Assembly (NCBI GenBank): GCA_031292035.1
Contig: JARLHX010000375.1
Coordinates: 418,095 to 482,094 of the forward strand
Direction of reading: 5' to 3'
Length of the DNA: 64,000 bases
Origin: Negativicutes bacterium
GTDB lineage: Bacteria; Bacillota_C; Negativicutes; Sporomusales_B; JARLHX01
Part shown: piece by piece, positions 17,182 to 23,880 of the stretch
Position numbering within the stretch: position 1 is the stretch's first letter
Layout: every line of letters starts with the position of its first letter
The notes under the pieces: generated by a model
The model's database searches: none
What the model saw: only the letters and a program-made list of their open reading frames with translations
Told to the model about the DNA's origin: nothing
Translations under genes and position numbers: made by a program

Positions 17182-18372
17182 ATGCAAAAACCGTTAGAAG
17201 GTATCAAAGTCCTGGACATGACCCGCATTCTGTCCGGCCCTTACTGCTCAATGATGCTGGGTGATATGGGTGCCGATATAATAAAACTTGAACCATGGCC
17301 GAGTGGCGATGATTCGCGGGGCAACCCTCCGTTTGTCAAAGACGAGAGCATGTATTATGTGAGCTTGAATCGCGGCAAGCGCAGTTTCGTGGTCAACCTC
17401 AAGGAAGAGGCCGGCAAAGAAGTCTTTCGAAAATTAGTTAAAGAAGTAGACGTATTGATTGAGAATTTCCGTCCAGGCGCCATGACCAAACTCGGTTTAA
17501 ACTACGATAAAATCAAACACCTCAACCCCAAACTAATCTACTGCGCCATTTCAGGTTTTGGGCAAACCGGCCCGTATAAGGATCGAGCCGCCTATGATTC
17601 GGTCATTCAGGCGATGGGCGGTATTATGAGCGTGACCGGTCAGGCGGGCGGGCAGCCTACTCGTGTCGGTACATCGATTGGCGATATCACCGCCGGGCTG
17701 TTTGCCGTCATCGGAATTCAAGGCGCCCTGCGGGTAGTGGAAAACGGCGGCCCCGGACAATTCATCGACATCAGCATGATGGATTGCCAGGTTGCCATTG
17801 TCGAGGGTCAAATCGCCCGGTATTTCGGTACAGGTAAAGTGCCTCAACCGGTAGGCAATCGCCATGCCACAGCCACTCCGTTTGATATGTTCAAAACGAA
17901 AAACGGTCATATCATCATCGCAGTGCAAAAGAACTCCATGTGGGAAAGTCTTTGCAAAGCCATGAAATTAGAATATCTGCTCGAAGACCCCCGCTTCGCC
18001 AGCAATTCCTTACGCTGTGATAACGAGGCTGCCCTCAAAGCTATCTTGGGATCAGCGCTCATGGAAAAGACCACAGATGAATGGATAGAAATCCTGCTGG
18101 CAGCCAACGTGGCCTGCGGTCCCCTCAACACCATCGCCGACGTTGTGAGCGATCCTCACATCCAGGCCCGAGAAATGATCGTCGAAGTGCCCGGCCATGC
18201 CAAACTCGGCAATGTCAAATACCCCGGTCTGCCAATCAAATACTCCGAAACCAAGTGTAGCATCGAAAGACCGGCCCCAATCCTCGGTCAGCATACAGAA
18301 GAAATCCTGGCGCAATTTGGCTTTTCTGCCGAAGAAATCGAAAAATTCAAGAGCTCTAGCATCGTAAAATAA
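17182..18372 (+). CDS. Class III (CaiB/BaiF) CoA-transferase
   Basis: This enzyme of 396 aa moves CoA between carboxylic acids through an aspartyl-CoA intermediate. The N-terminus LEGIKVLDMTRILSGPYCSM is typical. GADIIKLEPWPSGDDSRG, NRGKRSFVVNLK and the GFGQTGPYKDRAAYDSVIQA block are also present, the last leading to the GDITAGLFAVIG segment. The likely nucleophilic aspartate is in ISMMDCQVAI (the family usually shows DxSMxD here). GGAGG precedes the ATG. It is co-transcribed with the carboxyltransferase and followed by a strong terminator. The acid pair it uses cannot be told from sequence; succinate/propionate chemistry would fit the neighbour. Confidence 0.92.
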   Translation: MQKPLEGIKVLDMTRILSGPYCSMMLGDMGADIIKLEPWPSGDDSRGNPPFVKDESMYYVSLNRGKRSFVVNLKEEAGKEVFRKLVKEVDVLIENFRPGAMTKLGLNYDKIKHLNPKLIYCAISGFGQTGPYKDRAAYDSVIQAMGGIMSVTGQAGGQPTRVGTSIGDITAGLFAVIGIQGALRVVENGGPGQFIDISMMDCQVAIVEGQIARYFGTGKVPQPVGNRHATATPFDMFKTKNGHIIIAVQKNSMWESLCKAMKLEYLLEDPRFASNSLRCDNEAALKAILGSALMEKTTDEWIEILLAANVACGPLNTIADVVSDPHIQAREMIVEVPGHAKLGNVKYPGLPIKYSETKCSIERPAPILGQHTEEILAQFGFSAEEIEKFKSSSIVK

Positions 18373-18404
18373 GACCAAGCATTATCCAACTCCCACTTAC
18401 AAGA

Positions 18405-18449
18405 AAAAGCACTCCGGAAACCTTTTTCAATGGTTTCCGGAGTGCTTTT
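18405..18449 (+). terminator. Terminator after the CoA-transferase gene
   Basis: AAAAGCACTCCGGAAACC pairs exactly with GGTTTCCGGAGTGCTTTT across a 9-nt loop, 32 nt after the stop codon. It should act in both directions. Confidence 0.92.
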
Positions 18450-18496
18450 GTCACTGATTCATTTTTTGTTCTTTAGCTACTCTGGTATTACTTCAT

Positions 18497-18763
18497 TTAA
18501 CATCTTATTGCATTTAATATTCTGGGATATCCTACATACAGTAAAAGTTGTGTAATTGTACTAAGTAGTATTTCTTTGTCATTTCCAACGTTTACATTGC
18601 CTTGGATATGACCTTTTAACTGCGGCTCACAGCCGCCCAAAGACAAAATCATCGAAAAAGTTAAAAGCTCTCTTGTTTTAATATCAAGTCCGTTCCTCGT
18701 ATAGTAATCACCAAAGCAATTTGCTGATAAATATAGTACTTTTTGGGGGGACTGGCACTCCAA
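18497..18763 (-). pseudogene. C-terminal remnant of a carboxymuconolactone-decarboxylase-family gene
   Basis: The frame encodes 88 residues that align with the C-terminal third of the intact protein at 52210-52959. SANCFGDYYTRNGLD matches ADNCFGDYYTRKGLD there, GGCEPQLKGH matches GGCEPQLTSH, and both end with YPR-LNA-RC. The N-terminal two thirds are missing and there is no ribosome-binding site. It is therefore a decayed copy rather than a working gene. The region just upstream on this strand holds a MerR-type promoter like the one that drives the intact gene's cluster, suggesting that a similar cluster once stood here. Confidence 0.82.
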
Positions 18764-18806
18764 AAATTTAGTAAGCCATAGGGTGCAAAAATATTCCTAA
18801 AACCTA

Positions 18807-18837
18807 TTGACTTTGAGTCCACTCCAAGTTGTAGCAT
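18807..18837 (+). promoter_or_regulatory. MerR-type promoter with 19-bp spacer
   Basis: TTGACT (18807-18812) and TAGCAT (18832-18837) are 19 bp apart, the long spacing used by MerR-family activators. The spacer holds the dyad CTTTGAGTCCACTCCAAG (18811-18828). A nearly identical dyad stands before the aldo/keto reductase at 54.05 kb. It reads toward the DUF362 gene starting at 18886. No MerR gene is in the window. Confidence 0.75.
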
Positions 18838-18885
18838 AAGACTTAATCAATAGTTTAACTTGTACTAGAAAGGGGAAACGGAAGA

Positions 18886-19992
18886 ATGTCCAGCAAAGTA
18901 TATTTTGCAAACTTGCGGGCGAGAACAAACAGGACCAATAAGATCAGCAAGATCAAAAACCTGTTTGACAGCGCCGGTTTCAGCGATCTTATTCAACAGG
19001 GAGATCTTACGGCGATAAAACTCACCTTTGGCGAACGTGGCAGCGACGGCTTTATCAGTCCTGTTTTTGTGCGTCAGGTTGTGGATAAGGTGAAGGAAAA
19101 AGGGGCCAACCCATTTCTGACCGATACCAACACTCTCTATTCAGGTAGCCGGCATAACGCCGTTGATCATCTGCTGACCGCGCTGGAACACGGTTTTGAC
19201 TACACAGTTACCGGGGCGCCGATCATCATCGCCGACGGACTGTGTAGTGAAAGTGTCACCGAAGTGCAGATCGACAAAAAGCACTTCAGCCGGGTGAAAC
19301 TAGCCAAAGACATCGTCAGCGCCGATAGCGCAATTGTCCTGTCGCATTTTAAAGGTCATGAGATGGCGGGCTTCGGCGGGGCGATAAAAAATCTCGCCAT
19401 GGGTGGGGCACCAGCAGTCGGCAAAAAAGAACAGCATGCCTCAAAGATTATTGTCGATCAGGACAAGTGCGTCGGCTGCGGTCGGTGTGCCGAGATCTGT
19501 CCGGAACAGGCGGCTGTCATAACGGAAAAGAAGGCGCATATCGCTTTGGATAAATGCATCGGCTGCGGCGAGTGCATGACCGTCTGTCCGGTAAAGGCCA
19601 TCGGCATGGATTGGAACACAGACCTCAAAGATATGCTGGAACGGATGACCGAATATGGCTACGGCTTCGCTAAATCCCACGAGAAACGCATTGGCTACAT
19701 CAACTTTCTTTTAAATATTACGCCGGATTGCGACTGTGCGTCGTGGAGCGATGCCCCGATCGTTCCTGACATCGGTTTCTTGGCCTCCACCGATCCTGTA
19801 GCCATTGATCAGGCGAGCTTTGACCTTGTGAACAAGCAGCTTGGCTTCGCAGGCACCCTTCTTTCCGCCAACTGGGAGGCCGGCGCAGATAAGTTCCAAG
19901 GACTGCGCTCCCATATTGACGCCGCCGTCCAGCTCAGGTACGGGGAAGAAATCGGGTTGGGCAGCCGCGATTATGAATTAATCGTCCTATAG
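18886..19992 (+). CDS. DUF362 protein with a two-cluster ferredoxin insert
   Basis: This protein of 368 aa belongs to the DUF362 family of iron-sulfur proteins, whose reaction is not established. The DUF362 core is seen in the N-terminal half (TDTNTLYSGSRHNAVDHL and SHFKGHEMAGFGGAIKNLAM). A ferredoxin-like insert follows at about residues 190-245 with CVGCGRCAEIC and CIGCGECMTVC, enough for two [4Fe-4S] clusters. The core then returns with ITPDCDCASWSDAPIVPDIG and DPVAIDQASFDLV. There is no signal peptide, so it should be cytoplasmic. AAAGGGG precedes the ATG. A paralogue with a Tat signal and without the ferredoxin insert follows directly, so the two may be an inner and an outer version of one activity. 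Confidence 0.85.
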   Translation: MSSKVYFANLRARTNRTNKISKIKNLFDSAGFSDLIQQGDLTAIKLTFGERGSDGFISPVFVRQVVDKVKEKGANPFLTDTNTLYSGSRHNAVDHLLTALEHGFDYTVTGAPIIIADGLCSESVTEVQIDKKHFSRVKLAKDIVSADSAIVLSHFKGHEMAGFGGAIKNLAMGGAPAVGKKEQHASKIIVDQDKCVGCGRCAEICPEQAAVITEKKAHIALDKCIGCGECMTVCPVKAIGMDWNTDLKDMLERMTEYGYGFAKSHEKRIGYINFLLNITPDCDCASWSDAPIVPDIGFLASTDPVAIDQASFDLVNKQLGFAGTLLSANWEAGADKFQGLRSHIDAAVQLRYGEEIGLGSRDYELIVL

Positions 19993-20040
19993 GGATTGTT
20001 GAGTTCCAACAGATAGAATGTAAAAAGGAGCCGTGAAAAA

Positions 20041-21144
20041 ATGGCGACATCGGACAATCATGAAGAGAAAAAAAACAAGGAATTTACCAGGCGCGATTTT
20101 CTGAAGGCTGCAGGAGGCACGATGGCTTTAGCAGCAGCAATTCCAACTTTTTTGCAGGTGTCGTCTGCGTATGCGGAGGAAAGCGGACTGAAACAGGTAA
20201 CCTGGGATGGATCACATGCCGTTTCGGCGTATGATCAGAGCAAGCCCATAGTGTATTTCACCCAGGACTTGAGCCCGGCAGGGGTGCAAAAGATTTATGA
20301 AAAGATTAATAAGGGTATTACCGGTAGAGTCGGGATCAAACTACATACAGGTGAGCCGCACGGGCCGAATCTCCTGCCTCTTGAGTATATTAAGAATCTC
20401 CAGAGCAAAATTCCCAACAGCGCCATCGTGGAATGCAACGTGATGTATAAAAGTCCGCGCCGGGAAACGGCGACCCATCGCGAAACAATCAAGATCAATG
20501 GGTTTGACTTCTGCCCAGTCGACATTCTGGACGAGAACGGAGATGTCATGCTGCCGACAGGGGCGAAGGAATTTCTCGATAAACAGGCAGATAATTATGG
20601 GGGAAAATTTCCTTTCGCACCAGGAATTCATTTGCGGGAAATCGCGATAGGAAAGCATGTACTAAACTATGATTCCTTGCTTGTCTATACCCATTTTAAG
20701 GGCCATGCAATGGGTGGATTCGGCGGTTCTTTAAAAAACATCGGCATCGGTATGGCTTCTGGTAAAGTGGGCAAAAGAATGATTCATGGGGATGGCTTTC
20801 CTATCGGTAAAGAATTCTTGGAGCGAATGGTCGAATCCGGTAAAGCTACGACTGAGCACTTCGACGGTCACATTACTTATATTAATATTTTGAAGAATAT
20901 TTCCGTAGATTGCGACTGCGCCGGGGCTCGTGCCGCCAAACCGACTTGCAACGACATTGGCATTATTGGTTCGACCGATATTCTGGCAGCTGACCAGGCT
21001 TGTGTGGACCTCATTTATCAGATGCCTGACGACCAGCGCCATGATATAGTCGAGCGGATGGAATCCCGTCTTGGCTTGCATCAGCTCGACTATATGGAAG
21101 CACTGGGCATGGGCAGTCGGGAATACAATCTGATAGAAATTTGA
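20041..21144 (+). CDS. Tat-exported DUF362 protein without the ferredoxin insert
   Basis: This 367-aa paralogue of the preceding protein has a clear twin-arginine signal (EFTRRDFLKAAGG, a hydrophobic stretch, then AYAEE as a cleavage site). The DUF362 core is conserved: THFKGHAMGGFGGSLKNIGIG, ISVDCDCAGARAAKPTCNDIG and DILAADQACVDLIYQ. The ferredoxin insert of its neighbour is absent, so any metal centre must use the core cysteines. AAGGAG precedes the ATG, 48 nt after the previous stop, so both are probably on one transcript. Tat export suggests that it binds a cofactor before leaving the cytoplasm. The function is unknown. Confidence 0.83.
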   Translation: MATSDNHEEKKNKEFTRRDFLKAAGGTMALAAAIPTFLQVSSAYAEESGLKQVTWDGSHAVSAYDQSKPIVYFTQDLSPAGVQKIYEKINKGITGRVGIKLHTGEPHGPNLLPLEYIKNLQSKIPNSAIVECNVMYKSPRRETATHRETIKINGFDFCPVDILDENGDVMLPTGAKEFLDKQADNYGGKFPFAPGIHLREIAIGKHVLNYDSLLVYTHFKGHAMGGFGGSLKNIGIGMASGKVGKRMIHGDGFPIGKEFLERMVESGKATTEHFDGHITYINILKNISVDCDCAGARAAKPTCNDIGIIGSTDILAADQACVDLIYQMPDDQRHDIVERMESRLGLHQLDYMEALGMGSREYNLIEI

Positions 21145-21180
21145 TAAACCTCGTCCAAATATAATCTAATTCCAAAAGTT

Positions 21181-21224
21181 AAAATAAGTGTGTAGGTTCT
21201 TTCGAATCTACACACTTATTTTTT
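21181..21224 (+). terminator. Terminator after the DUF362 pair
   Basis: AAAATAAGTGTGTAG pairs exactly with CTACACACTTATTTT across a 12-nt loop, 37 nt after the stop codon. Confidence 0.9.
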
Positions 21225-21265
21225 GCGTAGTATACACTTTTCAGAAAGATAGAGTAAAGCTTATG

Positions 21266-21340
21266 CTATATGCCCCAAAAGGACACCAATGATGTTATAA
21301 CGCCAATAGTTGAACACATAAACCAAAAACCCTTGCTCAT
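21266..21340 (-). other. Possible 24-residue membrane peptide
   Basis: An ATG at 21340 opens a 24-codon frame that starts MSKGFWFMCSTIGVITS and is hydrophobic enough for one membrane helix. No ribosome-binding site is visible, and the frame is closed by a stop just upstream. It may be a decayed piece of a larger membrane gene. The rest of the 21225-21537 gap shows only the hairpin described next. Confidence 0.2.
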
Positions 21341-21364
21341 ATTTCAATAAGCATTTTGTAACTT

Positions 21365-21406
21365 GAAGAGAGCCCCTGCCTTCAATCTGAAGCATGGGCT
21401 CTCTTC
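21365..21406 (-). terminator. Hairpin after the AOR operon
   Basis: GAAGAGAGCCC pairs with GGGCTCTCTTC, and an inner CTTCA/TGAAG extends the fold. It lies about 130 nt after the moaD-like stop and probably ends that transcript, though no good T-run follows. Confidence 0.6.
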
Positions 21407-21537
21407 CTAAACAGTCGAATTTAGCCTAGAGGCTTTAGCATTGATCTGCTACACAATCATCGGTTAATTCCGTCTTTTATTCGTTCAAGTCATCCCTTAT
21501 GGCATAGTTCAGCAAGCCGATCTTCCTGTTCTCTGCT

Positions 21538-21822
21538 TTACGGCAGCTTTTTAAAGCCCAAGAGCGCCCGATACGGGCCGGGAACACCGGGAGGTGCCAG
21601 CGCCACCCGGTCACCCGGCTGGATAACGGCGTCGTCCGGAGGGAAAACTTTGCCGTTGATAAAGATTACCTCAACACTGTCACGAGAAATGTCCAGCCTC
21701 ACCAACAGTTCAAGGCCTGTTGTGGGACCCCCAATTTCGAGCAAAAGTGGGCTGGGCCATTTTCTTTTCTGAAAAAGTTGAGCAAGGTACATGAACGCAC
21801 GAAGTTCGATGTTGCCTGCCAT
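21538..21822 (-). CDS. MoaD/ThiS-like ubiquitin-fold protein
   Basis: This small protein of 94 aa stands directly after the AOR gene, as MoaD-like genes often do. It shows the beta-grasp pattern (IELRAFMYLAQLF, LLLEIGGPTT, VEVIFINGKVFPPDDAVIQPGDRVALAPP). The usual C-terminal Gly-Gly needed for sulfur transfer is not at the end; the chain continues past PPGVPGPYRALLG to KKLP. It may therefore have a structural or scaffolding role for the tungstopterin enzyme rather than act as a classical sulfur carrier. The gap to the AOR stop is 45 nt. Confidence 0.75.
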   Translation of the reverse strand: MAGNIELRAFMYLAQLFQKRKWPSPLLLEIGGPTTGLELLVRLDISRDSVEVIFINGKVFPPDDAVIQPGDRVALAPPGVPGPYRALLGFKKLP

Positions 21823-21867
21823 TGGCGCTCCCCCCCGTCACTCCTGCCTGTGGCTATTTCTAGCCAG

Positions 21868-23607
21868 CTAGAAATTGAATACTTCGTCGATTTCTTCGGG
21901 GGTGAAGTCCCAAACGACATTATGCGGTGAACAAGGCTCATACTCGAAAAATTCGGGAAGACGGTCGTGGGCGTTGTTGAAACCGGCTGCTTGGTTGAAG
22001 GCCCTCTCGGTTTTCAGGATCGACTTGCCGAGGGCGGTTACATCGTCGGCGGTCAGTGACAGGCCATAGCGTGCGTTGATCATCTCGACCAGAGCGTTGA
22101 AACCTTCCGGGATGTCAAGAATGGCGAAGGCGATGAAGAGACAGCAGCCGGTACTATCGACCGCTGCAGTGGCGATTTGTAGGTTTCGAGACAGTTCAAC
22201 CTGTCCTTCCTTCTTGAGAGGATCTACATAGCCGCCCACCTTCAGAATGTTTGTGGCGACGGCGTACCCGGAGGTGTGGTCGGCCCCCATCGGGGTAGTG
22301 GCATAGGTCAGGCCGACACCTTTGACCGCCCGCGGATCATAGGCAGGGATGGCCTGATCCTTGACAACAGGGACTCGGAACAGTCCGCAGGCCTTGCCAA
22401 CGAACGAAGTGCCGCTGCCGATCAGCCGGCCCAGCGGAGTGGGAATGGCAATCTGCTTTACGGCATCCAGCGCAGCCTGGCCGTCGCCCCAGGGTAACAG
22501 CCCGCCTTCCATGGCGGTGGCAATGGCAACAGAAACTTCGATGCTGTCTACGCCGATGTCGTCCATCGCCCGATCAATATAGGCGATTTCGTCAAGGTCT
22601 TTGATGCAGGCGTCAGCGCCGAGAGCCCAGATGGTCTCATATTCAAATCCACTGGTGATATATTTGCCTTGCTTGTCAGGGTACCACTGGGAACAGCGGA
22701 TAATGCAGCCGGCATGGCAACCGTGGGAGACCTTGCCCTCGCCGCCGCGTTCGGTGATATTGGCATTCAGGGTCTCACCAGAAATAGTGTCGTTCCAGTC
22801 CATCCGCCCCTTGGTAAAATTCATAGTGGGCAGTCCGCCCGCTTCGTTCATAATGTTGATGAGGACGTCGGTTCCATACGCCGCCAGGCCTTGGCCGGTA
22901 ACCGGGTGGTCCATGAGAGCCTTGGCAAAGGTTTTCGATGCTTCCCGGAATTTTTCGGGATTGGCGACAACCACACCCGGAGCACCGGTGTCGTCGATAA
23001 CCAGGGCTTTTACCTTTTTCGAACCCATGACTGCACCCAGACCGCCACGGCCCGCGCTCCGGATGTTTTTCTCGGGATCTTTAAAGGAAATGTTAGCCGT
23101 TGCCAAGCGATGTTCGCCAGCCGGCCCGGCTAGGGCAATGCCAACTTTGTCGCCGTATTTGGCACTCAGCACGGCAATCGCCTTGTAATTGCCGCAGCCA
23201 CCGAGGATTTCTGCTGGAGCTTCATCGAGAGTAACACCGTTCATATCGATTTTTATTACATAAAACTTGTCGTCGGCAGGCATTCCTTCGACAATAATGG
23301 CCTGGATGCCCATCCTCGCCATTTTCTGTGAAAAGACGCCGCCGGAATTGCTCTCCTTAATAGTGCCGGTCAACGGGCTCTTGGAGCCCACGGAGATACG
23401 TCCGGAGTTGGCGGCGCTGGTACCTGTAAGGAAGCCGGGGGCAAAAATGAGCTTATTGTTTTTGCCCAGCGGATGGCAAGTGGGCTTCACTTCGTCGGCG
23501 ACGAAACTGGAAGTAAGGCCCCGGCCCGCCATCCCCGCATACTTCTCGGGAACATCGGTAGTCGTGGCCTTTAGCGTCGTCATGTCCACTCTGATAAAAT
23601 TACTCAT
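21868..23607 (-). CDS. aor: Tungsten-containing aldehyde:ferredoxin oxidoreductase
   Basis: This enzyme of 579 aa oxidises aldehydes to carboxylic acids, or reduces acids when ferredoxin is strongly reduced, using a bis-tungstopterin and one [4Fe-4S] cluster. The N-terminal domain shows the pterin-binding AGRGLTSSF and the GFLTGTSAANSGRISVGSKS stretch. The cluster ligands are in GCHAGCIIRCSQW with the distal cysteine in DSTGCCLFI. MGSKKVKALVI and GADHTSGYAVATNI are also typical of the family. AGGAGGG lies before the ATG. It is preceded by a sigma-54 promoter and a gene for a sigma-54 activator, so its expression is switchable. It is likely cytoplasmic. The aldehyde is not specified by the sequence. 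Confidence 0.95.
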   Translation of the reverse strand: MSNFIRVDMTTLKATTTDVPEKYAGMAGRGLTSSFVADEVKPTCHPLGKNNKLIFAPGFLTGTSAANSGRISVGSKSPLTGTIKESNSGGVFSQKMARMGIQAIIVEGMPADDKFYVIKIDMNGVTLDEAPAEILGGCGNYKAIAVLSAKYGDKVGIALAGPAGEHRLATANISFKDPEKNIRSAGRGGLGAVMGSKKVKALVIDDTGAPGVVVANPEKFREASKTFAKALMDHPVTGQGLAAYGTDVLINIMNEAGGLPTMNFTKGRMDWNDTISGETLNANITERGGEGKVSHGCHAGCIIRCSQWYPDKQGKYITSGFEYETIWALGADACIKDLDEIAYIDRAMDDIGVDSIEVSVAIATAMEGGLLPWGDGQAALDAVKQIAIPTPLGRLIGSGTSFVGKACGLFRVPVVKDQAIPAYDPRAVKGVGLTYATTPMGADHTSGYAVATNILKVGGYVDPLKKEGQVELSRNLQIATAAVDSTGCCLFIAFAILDIPEGFNALVEMINARYGLSLTADDVTALGKSILKTERAFNQAAGFNNAHDRLPEFFEYEPCSPHNVVWDFTPEEIDEVFNF

Positions 23608-23669
23608 GATAACCCTCCTAAATATTCGAATCTACTGCTTCTCGCCCGTTCGGACCTGTTTATTACTAA

Positions 23670-23685
23670 TGCAAATGCCATGCCA
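23670..23685 (-). promoter_or_regulatory. Sigma-54 promoter of the AOR operon
   Basis: The minus strand reads TGGCATGGCATTTGCA, which matches the -24 GG and -12 GC elements with correct spacing and one mismatch to consensus. It lies about 60 nt before the AOR start, downstream of the sigma-54 activator gene. Confidence 0.85.
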
Positions 23686-23767
23686 AGTCGTTCCCTACGA
23701 CTGATCGGCCCCCTATATGATCGGTCCAACGCCCGACCGGCGATAAGTTGCGCCCCTAAGCAACAAA

Positions 23768-23797
23768 AAAACACATCATGCAAGTATGATGTGTTTT
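23768..23797 (-). terminator. Terminator after the sigma-54 activator gene
   Basis: AAAACACATCAT pairs exactly with ATGATGTGTTTT across a 6-nt loop. It separates the activator transcript from the AOR promoter. Confidence 0.85.
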
Positions 23798-23806
23798 CAA
23801 TCAGCC

Positions 23807-23878
23807 TGTCACAAATGTGTTAACATTGCGCAACAGGATCAAAAATATCGTGACACTAATGTGACACAGATGTGACAT
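23807..23878 (-). promoter_or_regulatory. Repeated TGTCAC sites, likely activator-binding (UAS) region
   Basis: GTGACA/TGTCAC elements occur four times: at about 23807-23813 (TGTCACA), 23850-23856, 23861-23867 and 23871-23877. They lie about 120-210 bp upstream of the sigma-54 promoter, the normal distance for enhancer sites, and just past the activator stop codon. They are the best candidate binding sites for the activator encoded at 23881. Confidence 0.65.
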
Positions 23879-23880
23879 TC

